Shown: positions 30,972-38,158 of the stretch, piece by piece
How the letters are laid out: every line of letters starts with the position of its first letter
How positions within the stretch are numbered: position 1 is the stretch's first letter
DNA from: Promicromonospora sp. Populi
GTDB lineage: Bacteria; Actinomycetota; Actinomycetes; Actinomycetales; Cellulomonadaceae
NCBI RefSeq assembly: GCF_041081105.1
Contig: NZ_CP163528.1
Coordinates: forward strand, 1,116,001 to 1,180,000
Length of the DNA stretch: 64,000 bases
Direction: 5' to 3'
The notes under the pieces: generated by a model
The model's database searches: none
What the model saw: only the letters and a program-made list of their open reading frames with translations
What the model was told of the DNA's origin: nothing
Translations under genes and position numbers: made by a program

Positions 30972-32622
30972 CCCGCGGGATCTCCTCGCGCAGCTGGGCC
31001 GGCGACGGGTCCACCTGCGCTGGTCGAACCTGTTCGGCGTCGTCACGTTCGCGTGCCTGCTCGTCCTGGCCGTGACCGGGATACTGCTGTCGCTGACGTA
31101 CACGCCGTCGAACGACCTGGTGACCTACACCGGGCCGTACGGACCGCTCCAGGGCGCGACCGTGACCGAGGCGTTCGCCTCGACCATGCGCATCTCGTTC
31201 GAGCAGACCGGCGGTCTCCTGCTGCGCCAGACGCACCACTGGGCGGCGCTCGTCATGCCCGCCTCGATCATCATGCAGCTGCTCATCACGTTCTTCAGCG
31301 GCGGGTTCCGCCGGCCGCGCCGGCTGAGCTGGGTCCTGCTGGTCGGGGCGTTCGTGCTGGTGCTCCTGGCCGGGTGGAGCGGCTACGCCCTGCCCGACGA
31401 CATGCTCTCGGGCACCGGCCTGCGCATCGTCGAGGGCGTGGTCCTCAGCATCCCGGTGATCGGCACCTGGGTGGCGGGGTGGATGTTCGGGGGGCCGTTC
31501 CCCGGCCAGATCATCGAGAACCTCTACCCCGTGCACTCGGTGATCGCTCCGGCGCTGCTCGTCGTGGTCCTCGCGATCCGCGCGGCACTCGCCCTCCGGA
31601 ACGGCCAGGCACGGCCCGCGCAGCCGGCAGGTTCGGCACAGTCAGCAGGTTCGGCACAGTCAGCAGGTTCGGCACAGTCAGCAGGTTCAGCGCAGTCGGC
31701 TCGATCGGCGCAGCCGACGGCCGCGCTCGGACTGCGTCTGTGGCCCGACGCCGCGCTCCGCGCCGCAGGGCTCGTGTGGATCACCGCCTCGGTGCTGGTG
31801 CTGCTCGGGGCCACGTCGACAATCAGCCCCGTCTGGTCCTACGGGCCCGCGTCCGCGGGTGAGGTCGGCGCGGGCAGCCAGCCCGACTGGTACATGGGGT
31901 TCCTCGACGGCGCGCTGCGCCTGGTCCCGGTGGGCTGGGAGACCGAGTGGATGGGCTGGACCCTGACGTTCGCGACGCTGGTCCCCCTGGTCGTGATCGG
32001 TACGTACTTCGTGCTGCTGGTCGCCTACCCGTTCATCGAGGAGTGGGTCAACCAGGACCGCGAGGTGCACAACGTGCTCGACCGGCCCAGGAACGTCCCG
32101 GTCCGCACCGGCATCGGCGTCGCCGGTGCGCTCTTCTACGGCATCCTGTGGGGCGCCGCGAGCGCCGACATCGTCTCCACCGAGTTCAGCGTGAGCTTCG
32201 AGTCGGTGATCACCGTGCTCCAGGTCGCGCTGATCGTCGGGCCACCGCTGGCGTTCGAGGTCACTCGGCGCATCTGCTTCGGGCTGCAGCGCAAGGACCG
32301 GGAGATCGCGCTGCACGGGCACGAGACGGGTCGGATCGTCCGGCTGACCAACGGTGCTTACGTCGAGATCCACCAGCCGGTCGACGACGCGGAGCGGGCC
32401 CGGCTTGCGGTGGCTCCCGTGCCGGCCGCGCCGGGGCGCCCGGACGACCGGGGGCGGTTCAGTGGACGCGAGCGCCTGCGCGGCGCGCTCTCCAGGCAGT
32501 TCGGTGCCGGGCACACGAACCCGTCGCACACGAACCCGTCGCACACGAACCCGTCGCACGCAGTCGCGTCGGCCGGCCGAGACCGGTCGCCGTCGACCGA
32601 CAAGGACCTCACCCGGACCTGA
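30961..32622 (+). CDS. QcrB-like cytochrome b lacking heme bH ligands
   Basis: 553 residues. It aligns end to end with actinobacterial QcrB: SGYALPDDMLSGTGLRI, SQPDWYMGFLDGALRL with the PDWY quinol-site motif, and YPFIEEWVNQD. In QcrB each of two helices gives two heme-ligand histidines. Here the first of each pair is kept (H92 in THHWAA; H192 in YPVHS), but the second is Q106 in the first helix and R207 in the second. This leaves ligands for heme bL only. A six-residue AGSAQS repeat (four 18-bp units) fills the loop after the fourth helix, and HTNPS pentads lie near the C-terminus. There is no qcrA or qcrC nearby. The function is unknown. Confidence 0.88.
   Translation: MPADPRDLLAQLGRRRVHLRWSNLFGVVTFACLLVLAVTGILLSLTYTPSNDLVTYTGPYGPLQGATVTEAFASTMRISFEQTGGLLLRQTHHWAALVMPASIIMQLLITFFSGGFRRPRRLSWVLLVGAFVLVLLAGWSGYALPDDMLSGTGLRIVEGVVLSIPVIGTWVAGWMFGGPFPGQIIENLYPVHSVIAPALLVVVLAIRAALALRNGQARPAQPAGSAQSAGSAQSAGSAQSAGSAQSARSAQPTAALGLRLWPDAALRAAGLVWITASVLVLLGATSTISPVWSYGPASAGEVGAGSQPDWYMGFLDGALRLVPVGWETEWMGWTLTFATLVPLVVIGTYFVLLVAYPFIEEWVNQDREVHNVLDRPRNVPVRTGIGVAGALFYGILWGAASADIVSTEFSVSFESVITVLQVALIVGPPLAFEVTRRICFGLQRKDREIALHGHETGRIVRLTNGAYVEIHQPVDDAERARLAVAPVPAAPGRPDDRGRFSGRERLRGALSRQFGAGHTNPSHTNPSHTNPSHAVASAGRDRSPSTDKDLTRT
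31627..31698. repeat. 18-bp tandem repeat in the cytochrome b loop
   Basis: Three perfect copies of GCAGGTTCGGCACAGTCA and one diverged copy, coding AGSAQS in the loop between the N-terminal four-helix bundle and the C-terminal helices. Confidence 0.96.
32512..32556. repeat. 15-bp tandem repeat near the cytochrome b C-terminus
   Basis: Three perfect copies of CACACGAACCCGTCG, coding HTNPS pentads in the cytosolic tail of the QcrB-like protein. Confidence 0.97.
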
Positions 32623-32626
32623 CTGG

Positions 32627-32812
32627 TTACCCGCCGAGCGCCGCGAACCCCTCGTACACCATGAATGCCGGCCAGAAGAGTCCCTGGATGATCGCCCAGA
32701 CGTACTCCCCGATCTCGTTTGCCTGCTGCAGGAAGTAGACCAGCGCCCCGAGGATACCGAGGCCGTAGATCACGCCGCCTGGAGTGCCCACATGCAAATT
32801 CCATCTGCTCAT
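32627..32812 (-). CDS. Small membrane protein, 61 residues
   Basis: I do not recognise a named family. The 61-residue product has two hydrophobic stretches (GGVIYGLGILGALVYFL and AIIQGLFWPAFMVYEGFAAL) joined by QQANEIGEYVW, so it should be a membrane hairpin. GGAGG lies 8 nt before the ATG, the sequence is compact and unlike its shadow frames, and it faces the cytochrome b gene tail to tail with only 4 bp between. The last point may mean no more than shared position. Conservation in relatives would settle whether it is a real gene. Confidence 0.7.
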   Translation of the reverse strand: MSRWNLHVGTPGGVIYGLGILGALVYFLQQANEIGEYVWAIIQGLFWPAFMVYEGFAALGG

Positions 32813-32994
32813 GTTGTACCTCCGCGGCCCACGGTACGCCGCTTGACCCCAAAACGGGCCGAAACGGCCAAATCATCCTGCACCAGTTCCTCCAGGTCGC
32901 GAACTGCGCCCCGGCTCGGTCTCTTGCGTCAGCGCAGCACCGGCCCAACCCCGCGAGGCCAGCATGAAGGTTCTACCGCGCATGCGGCGCGGGA

Positions 32995-33042
32995 CGATCA
33001 GCTCACTGCACGATCAGCTCACTGCACGATCAGCCCACTGCG
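32995..33042. repeat. 16-bp tandem repeat across the DUF2510 stop codon
   Basis: Two perfect copies of CGATCAGCTCACTGCA and one copy with two changes, running from the non-coding gap into the last four codons of the DUF2510 gene. Because 16 is not a multiple of three, copy changes here would alter the end of the protein rather than lengthen it in frame. Confidence 0.96.
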
Positions 33043-33971
33043 ACTGTGACACCGTTGGAGAAGAACGAGTCGTGCAGCTCGAGTGTGGTGATTTTCGTAT
33101 CTTTCGGGACGTCGAAGACAACGATGCCATCCGTGGCATTACCGGGGTTGATCTCGTTGATGAACGAGTTCGACTCGTCCAGGTAGAACGCAGCCTCGGT
33201 GTCAGCCGAGAACTCACGCCCGTCGGCGTCGAATGCAGTGAGGTTGTCACCAAAGAAGGTCTGTGCCTCGTCCCCGATGTTCTCGACCTTCAAGTGGACG
33301 AGCAAGAACTGTCCCTGCGCCTTCTTGCCGAGATACTCGTCACCGATCTGCGCCACATCTGCCTCGATCTTCGTGACCGTGAACTCAAATTTCCCGTCAC
33401 GCACCGGGTCGCCAAGACCTGCGACCTTTGGTTCTTCCTCCGGGCTCGGTTCGTCGGCTGGCTCGTCGGTGCTCTTTGGACCAGAACCGGGTTCGTCGAC
33501 CTCGGTCGCGTTCGGTGTCGACCCGACGACAGCAGCTGGTGCAGCATCGCCAGAGCCCAATCCCGACGAAGCGATCGCGGACGTAACAAGGATGCCGATC
33601 AAGAGCGCGATCCCGCTCAGGACGGTTGCCCAGACGACCTTGGCCCCCCGGCTGCCAGATACGAGCGCGAGGATCGCGAGCAGTAGTCCGACAGCCGCGA
33701 GCACGATGCCGAAGACAGGCACCCAGGCCAGCACGAACGCAGCGATGCCAAGGCCGAGGGCCCAGCCAACGCGCGCGCCCCCACCACGGACCGCCTTCGG
33801 TGACGTGCCGCCGGACGAGTAGACCTCTGAGCCGTTGGACGGAGGTGTGCCAGCGGCAGCCGGAGTGTCCGGCCCCCACTGCGATCCATCCCACCAGCGC
33901 GTCCGGTTCTGGTCATCGGGATGCGTGTACCAGCCGGGAGGCGGCTGTCCACCTGGAGGCGACTGAGTCAC
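33030..33971 (-). CDS. DUF2510/DUF4352 membrane-anchored protein
   Basis: 313 residues. The N-terminal DUF2510 motif (PPGWYTHPDD, then RTRWWDGSQWGPDT) covers about 11-37, followed by two or three membrane helices (about 70-135), a Pro/Glu-rich linker (STDEPADEPSPEEEPK) and an outward-facing DUF4352 immunoglobulin-like domain (about 185-313, with FLLVHLKVENIGDEAQTF). GTG at 33971 has AGGAGAG upstream and begins directly before the DUF2510 motif. Such proteins are common in actinobacteria and are thought to act at the cell surface, but no function is established. Confidence 0.88.
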   Translation of the reverse strand: MTQSPPGGQPPPGWYTHPDDQNRTRWWDGSQWGPDTPAAAGTPPSNGSEVYSSGGTSPKAVRGGGARVGWALGLGIAAFVLAWVPVFGIVLAAVGLLLAILALVSGSRGAKVVWATVLSGIALLIGILVTSAIASSGLGSGDAAPAAVVGSTPNATEVDEPGSGPKSTDEPADEPSPEEEPKVAGLGDPVRDGKFEFTVTKIEADVAQIGDEYLGKKAQGQFLLVHLKVENIGDEAQTFFGDNLTAFDADGREFSADTEAAFYLDESNSFINEINPGNATDGIVVFDVPKDTKITTLELHDSFFSNGVTVAVG

Positions 33972-34308
33972 GGTTCTCTCCTGCCTAAACGTCGTACGCG
34001 GTAATCGTTCGCGGATCGGCGCTCGGGGCGTCACTGCAATACAACCCGACCATCGACAGTTTAGGAGCCTCGCACCGGGTGATATTCCCTGTAATTGCGG
34101 GTGAACTCGACGGTTAGCGAGAATCGGGGCACCCCCGGGGCGTCAGATTCCATTGCTCGACGACTGGCGTAGATGCATTTGCAACCAGTTCCGATTGATC
34201 ACCCGGGTGATCTTGCGCCCTGTGATTTAGATTCCGGCGCCGGCGCGAGGCACCCCGGCTAGCATCCGAGAACGAGGAGTGACCTGCCATCGAAACCGAG
34301 GCCCACAC
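33972..34308. other. Divergent intergenic region, DUF2510 / HsdR_N-like gene
   Basis: About 340 bp without a gene. Base composition is clearly less GC-rich than the surroundings, and GATCACCCGGGTGATC at 34197-34212 is a perfect palindrome. Both genes point away from here, so it carries two promoters. No RNA gene was recognised. Confidence 0.55.
34197..34212. promoter_or_regulatory. 16-bp perfect palindrome upstream of the nuclease gene
   Basis: GATCACCCGGGTGATC reads the same on both strands and ends 97 bp before the HsdR_N-like start. It looks like an operator for a dimeric regulator, but no regulator gene is adjacent. Confidence 0.45.
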
Positions 34309-35400
34309 ATGGATATCGCAGAACGGATCGCGTCACTGGCGACGAAGATCGAGCAGCAAAAAGCGAACATCGCCACAGAAGAGGCGACCAAGAATGCATT
34401 CATCATGCCGTTCATCGCGCACGTTCTTGGCTACGACGTCTTCAATCCGGACGAGGTAGTCCCGGAGTTCACCGCCGACGTCGGCACCAAGAAGGGCGAG
34501 AAGATCGACTATGCGATCGTCAAGAACGGCGAGGTCCAGATCCTGATCGAGGCCAAAGCGGTCGGCGCGCCCCTGACGCTGAACCACGCCTCACAGCTCT
34601 TCCGCTACTTCGCCGCCGCCAACGCCCGGATCGCCATCCTGACGAACGGCCAGCGGTATCACTTCTTCACGGACCTCGACAGGCCCAACCGCATGGACGA
34701 GACACCGTTCCTGCAGCTGGACCTGCTGGAGCTCGACGAATCGCTCATCCCAGAGGTCCAGAAGCTGACCAAGGAGACCTTCGATGTGGACTCCGTGGTC
34801 AGCGCCGCCGAGGAGCTCAGGTACATCGGCGCGCTCAAGAGAACTCTCGCGTCTCAGTTTCGCGACGCGGACGACGAGTGGGTCAAGGGCCTGACCAGCC
34901 GCGTCTACGAAGGATCGTTCACCCAGAAGGTGCGCGAACAGTTCCGTGGCCTCGTGACGAAGGCGATGCGGCAGTTTCTCGCCGATCAGGTGAACGACCG
35001 GATCAAGGCCGCGCTGGGCGGGAAGGTGTACGCCACCGTCGGTTCCACGGACCTCACGGCCGGGGCCTCCGTCGAGGCGAGCCTCGACGAGTCCGGCTCC
35101 GGAGAACGAGGGCTCGAGACCACGCTCGAGGAGATCGAGGCCTTCCAGATCGTGCGTGCGATCGCCTGCAGTGAGGTCCCACCCGTTCGGATCGTCCAGC
35201 GTGACACCAAGAGCTACATGGGCGTGCTGCTGGACGACAACAACCGCAAGCCGGTCGCGAGGCTCCACTTCAACACGGGGCAGAAGTACCTCGGCCTCTT
35301 CGACGAGGAGAAGGTCGAGACCCGGCACGCGATCGAGTCGCTGGACCAGATCTACGATCACGCCGAGCACATCCGAAAGACTGTGCACAACTACGAGTGA
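34309..35400 (+). CDS. Solitary HsdR_N-type restriction-endonuclease-like protein
   Basis: 363 residues. The N-terminal 170 resemble the nuclease domain of type I restriction subunit R: D67 in KIDYAI, E81-A-K83 in LIEAKA, and the QxxxY motif Q96-LFR-Y100, the complete PD-(D/E)xK set. There is no helicase motor, methylase or specificity gene nearby. The C-terminal third (about 270-363) is a second domain (VRIVQRDTKSYMGVLLDD, LHFNTGQKYLGLFDE) of unknown role. Such stand-alone proteins are often called prophage-derived or predicted type IV enzymes. ATG at 34309 is chosen as the start of similarity; its ribosome site is weak. Codon use is a little less GC-rich than that of its neighbours. Confidence 0.82.
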   Translation: MDIAERIASLATKIEQQKANIATEEATKNAFIMPFIAHVLGYDVFNPDEVVPEFTADVGTKKGEKIDYAIVKNGEVQILIEAKAVGAPLTLNHASQLFRYFAAANARIAILTNGQRYHFFTDLDRPNRMDETPFLQLDLLELDESLIPEVQKLTKETFDVDSVVSAAEELRYIGALKRTLASQFRDADDEWVKGLTSRVYEGSFTQKVREQFRGLVTKAMRQFLADQVNDRIKAALGGKVYATVGSTDLTAGASVEASLDESGSGERGLETTLEEIEAFQIVRAIACSEVPPVRIVQRDTKSYMGVLLDDNNRKPVARLHFNTGQKYLGLFDEEKVETRHAIESLDQIYDHAEHIRKTVHNYE

Positions 35401-35407
35401 CACCGTC

Positions 35408-35448
35408 GAACGCCGCGGGCAGGGCCCGTTGTCCAGCTCGCGGCGTTC
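35408..35448. terminator. Bidirectional terminator-like hairpin
   Basis: GAACGCCGCG (35408-35417) pairs with CGCGGCGTTC (35439-35448) around a 21-nt loop. It lies 8 bp after the nuclease stop and before the convergent His-rich gene, so it can serve both. Confidence 0.7.
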
Positions 35449-35456
35449 CTTAGTGG

Positions 35457-35612
35457 TCAGTGCTCGTCGTAGTGCTCCCCGTGCACGGCGTGCTTGTGCC
35501 CGTCGTGGACGTAGTCGACGTGGTCGCCGTGCTGCACGGTCTCGTGGCCGCAGCTCGCGCCGTGCTGGTGCTCGGTGGTCGTGTGCTCCGCGTGGACGTC
35601 GGTGACAGTCAT
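35457..35612 (-). CDS. His-rich metal-binding peptide, 51 residues
   Basis: A 51-residue peptide with 13 His and one Cys (HQHGASCGHETVQHGDHVDY, then VHDGHKHAVHGEHYDEH). GGAG lies about 7 nt before the ATG. The motif CGHExVxHGDHxDYxHDGHxHAxHxxHYDEH recurs in many actinobacterial small proteins, as far as I recall, often near metal transport genes; a cytosolic zinc or nickel buffer is the likely role. No metal transporter adjoins it here. It is clearly a real gene because the His pattern is highly non-random on the coding strand. Confidence 0.82.
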   Translation of the reverse strand: MTVTDVHAEHTTTEHQHGASCGHETVQHGDHVDYVHDGHKHAVHGEHYDEH

Positions 35613-35888
35613 GCTGACTCCTCGTGTTCGGTGCTCTTGTTCGGCCCTCGGGACTTCCACCAGAACACGCCCACGTACACGCCGCACGTCGTCGAGGCTC
35701 GCACGCCCGCACCCGGGCGATATATCCCGCCATAGTTCCGTCCGGCTTGACTCTGGCCGTGGCAACGGCCGCGCGGCCCCGCTGATCCGGGCGAGGCGAC
35801 AGCGCTGACTTCGGTCGGATGCTCGACCGTGACGCTGACTTCGGTCGCACGGGTCGCTGCCATCAGGAGAGCCGTCCGGACAGGGCCG

Positions 35889-37085
35889 TCAGGGAAGAGC
35901 TGCTCGGAGGGTCGCCACCACCGCCGGCCACCGGCCCGCGTTCCGGACCAGCACAACGTCGGCCCGCGCGCCCGGAATCAGCGCCCCGCGGTCGTCCAGG
36001 CCGGCGGCCCGCGCCGGGCCGGACGTGACCAGCGCTACCGCCCGGGTCAGGTCCGCCAGCCCCTCGCGCACCAGCACCTCGATGGCGGCGAGCATGGTGG
36101 CCGGCACGTAGTCGGAGGCGAGCGCGTCCACGAGCCCCAGCGCCACCAGCTCGCGCGCCGAGACGTTGGCGGTGTGCGAGCCGCCCCGCACGGCGTTCGG
36201 GGCGCCGGCCACGACGTGCAGCCCGTGCACGCGGGCGGCCCGGGCGGCGGCGATCGTCGTCGGGAACTCCGCGATGGCGCCGCCCCGGGCCGCGAGCGCC
36301 TCGATGTCGCCGGGCGTCTCCGGGTCGTGTCCGGCCAGGCGGATGCGGCCGGCCCGCGCGAGGTCGCCGAGCCGGTCGAGGGTCGCGACGGCGACGTCGG
36401 CGCGGTCCTCGCGCTCCCGCCGCCAGCCCTGGACGTGGGCGCGCGCGTCGTCGGGCCTAAATCCTTCGCGGCCGACGAGCAGTCGTTCCATGTCCGCGGG
36501 GTCGGCGTACTGCCCGATCCCGGGCGTGTGGTCCTCGTGGGAGACCAGCGGCGGGATGTCGCGGGGCGAGGCGTGGGCGAGCGCGGCCTCCAGCGCGGTG
36601 AGCCCGGCTGGGCTGCGGATGTCGAGGCGGTGCAGCACCCTGGCGCCCGACGCACGAGCCTCGGGTGCGTGCAGCGCGGAGAGCAGATCCTCAGGCCCGG
36701 GTGATCCAGCGGGCAGGCCGACCGGGGTGTGCGCGCCGAAGGGCACGCCGTGGAACGCGGTGAGCACGCCGGCGGCGGCGAGTCGTCCCGTGGCGGTGCC
36801 GACGGCGAGGTCGAGCGGGAGGTCCGCCCCCGGCCGCGGACGGCGCTCGTGGGCCAGGACGTCGGTGTGCACGTCCACCAGCGCGGGCAGGCACAGCGCC
36901 CCGCCCCCGTCGAGATCGGCGCGCGCACCGGGCGGGCGCTCCCCCACCTCGACGATGCGGCCGTCGCGTACGACCACCCGGGCGTCGTCGACCACCCGAC
37001 CGGGAAGGACGGCGCGCACCCCGCCAAGCACCCAGTCCTCGGGCGTCTCCGAGATCGGCCACTGGGGGTGGAGGGCAGAGCTCAT
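35889..37085 (-). CDS. phnM: PhnM-like phosphonate metabolism amidohydrolase
   Basis: 398 residues of the amidohydrolase superfamily, PhnM branch. LCLPALVDVHTDVLAHE gives the first metal site (H-x-D instead of H-x-H, as in PhnM), VSHEDHTPGIGQYAD the middle His pair, and LASDYVPATML the late catalytic Asp. In C-P lyase operons PhnM removes pyrophosphate from ribose-methylphosphonate triphosphate. Here it is divergent from phnD, and the rest of the lyase set (phnG-phnL) is absent from the window, so it may act on another substrate or with distant genes. A PHO-box-like region lies upstream of its start. Confidence 0.88.
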   Translation of the reverse strand: MSSALHPQWPISETPEDWVLGGVRAVLPGRVVDDARVVVRDGRIVEVGERPPGARADLDGGGALCLPALVDVHTDVLAHERRPRPGADLPLDLAVGTATGRLAAAGVLTAFHGVPFGAHTPVGLPAGSPGPEDLLSALHAPEARASGARVLHRLDIRSPAGLTALEAALAHASPRDIPPLVSHEDHTPGIGQYADPADMERLLVGREGFRPDDARAHVQGWRREREDRADVAVATLDRLGDLARAGRIRLAGHDPETPGDIEALAARGGAIAEFPTTIAAARAARVHGLHVVAGAPNAVRGGSHTANVSARELVALGLVDALASDYVPATMLAAIEVLVREGLADLTRAVALVTSGPARAAGLDDRGALIPGARADVVLVRNAGRWPAVVATLRAALP

Positions 37086-37113
37086 CCCGTCATGTTGTCC
37101 GGACGACCTGGCT

Positions 37114-37150
37114 GGACGGTGAACGAGCGTTCATCCCCCGTTCATCAGCG
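37114..37150. promoter_or_regulatory. PHO-box-like direct repeats in the phnM/phnD promoter region
   Basis: Two 11-bp units lie head to tail on the plus strand, GTTCATCCCCC (37129-37139) and GTTCATCAGCG (37140-37150). A third, GTTCACCGTCC, is on the minus strand at 37114-37124. This is the repeat length and core (GTTCAYC) of PhoP boxes described in Streptomyces. Position, 40 bp from each start, fits phosphate-starvation control in both directions. Confidence 0.55.
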
Positions 37151-37190
37151 CAGGGGTGGCGGTTCGTCGCGTCCTCACAGACTCGGCAGC

Positions 37191-38156
37191 ATGAAGACCA
37201 CCAAGACCTTCGCCACAGTGGCACTCGCCGCCGCGACGGCGCTGACGATGTCCGCGTGTGCCGGCGGCTCGCAGGCCGCGGCCGGAGGAACTACGGCCGA
37301 GGGCTTTCCGTCGGTCATCCGGCTGGCCGCGATCCCCGCGGAGAACTCGACCGACCTCGCCGCCGGCTACGACCCGATCATCGCGATGCTCGAGGACGAG
37401 ACGGGCGCGACCGTCGAGGTGAGCCAGGCTTCCGACTACGCGGGCGTCATCGAGGGCCTCATCGCCGAGAATGTCGACCTCGCGTTCCTCGGCTCGTTCG
37501 CCTACGTGATCGCCACCCACAACGACGCCGCGATCACCCCGCTCGGTGCCGCGATCGAGGAGAAGGGCGCCGACCCCGGCTACTACTCGCTCGGCATCGT
37601 CCCCGGCGACAGCGACATCGACGGCCTCGAAGACTTCGCCGGGCACAGCGTGTGCTTCGTCGACCCCGGTTCGACGTCCGGCTTCCTCTACCCCACGGCT
37701 GGCCTCATCGACGCGGGCGTCATCGAGTCGGGCCTGGAGTCCGACGTCGCGGCCGGCGTCGAGCCGATCTACGCCGGCGCCCACGACGCCTCGGCGCTCG
37801 CCGTCGCCGCCGGGGACTGCGAGGCGGGTTTTGCCATGCAGTCCATGGTCGAGGAGACCCTGCCCGACGCCGGTGAGCTGGCCGACGGCGACCTGAAGGA
37901 GGTCTGGCGCTCGCCGAAGATCTCGGGCTCGCTCTTCGTCGGCAACAACGCGCTCGGCGCGGAGGTCAACACCAAGCTGGCCACGCTGATCACCGAGAAG
38001 GCCAACTCCGAGTACCTGCTGTCCCAGGGCTACTGCGACGGCGACTGCCTGCTCACGGACGAGGACGCCTGGGGCTTCGCCCCGGCACAGGACTCGGACT
38101 ACGACGGCACGCGCGAGGTCTGCACGCTCACCAGGTCCGACAAGTGCGAGGGCTGA
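37191..38156 (+). CDS. phnD: Phosphonate/phosphate ABC transporter binding lipoprotein
   Basis: 321 residues. A signal peptide with lipobox MSAC (C at 23) precedes a PhnD-type two-lobe domain: RLAAIPAENSTDLAAGYDPIIAMLE, VDLAFLGSFAYVIA and VCFVDPGSTSGFLYPTAGL (each a family block). The binding pocket residues of the S-T-S-G loop are present. It heads the phnD-phnC-phnE-dehydrogenase transcript; phnC starts 3 bp after its stop. No clear ribosome site precedes the ATG, though a PHO-box-like element lies 40 bp upstream. Phosphonates, phosphite or phosphate could be the ligand; the setting favours a 2-aminoethylphosphonate-like compound. Confidence 0.93.
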   Translation: MKTTKTFATVALAAATALTMSACAGGSQAAAGGTTAEGFPSVIRLAAIPAENSTDLAAGYDPIIAMLEDETGATVEVSQASDYAGVIEGLIAENVDLAFLGSFAYVIATHNDAAITPLGAAIEEKGADPGYYSLGIVPGDSDIDGLEDFAGHSVCFVDPGSTSGFLYPTAGLIDAGVIESGLESDVAAGVEPIYAGAHDASALAVAAGDCEAGFAMQSMVEETLPDAGELADGDLKEVWRSPKISGSLFVGNNALGAEVNTKLATLITEKANSEYLLSQGYCDGDCLLTDEDAWGFAPAQDSDYDGTREVCTLTRSDKCEG

Positions 38157-38158
38157 CC

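Noticed and set aside
30961-32622. Ordinary QcrB of the respiratory bc1 complex
   Set aside because: Both second heme ligands are changed (Q106, R207) and qcrA and qcrC are absent, so the standard role was not assigned.
34309-35400. Part of a complete type I restriction-modification system
   Set aside because: No helicase motifs in the protein and no hsdM or hsdS gene within the window on either side.
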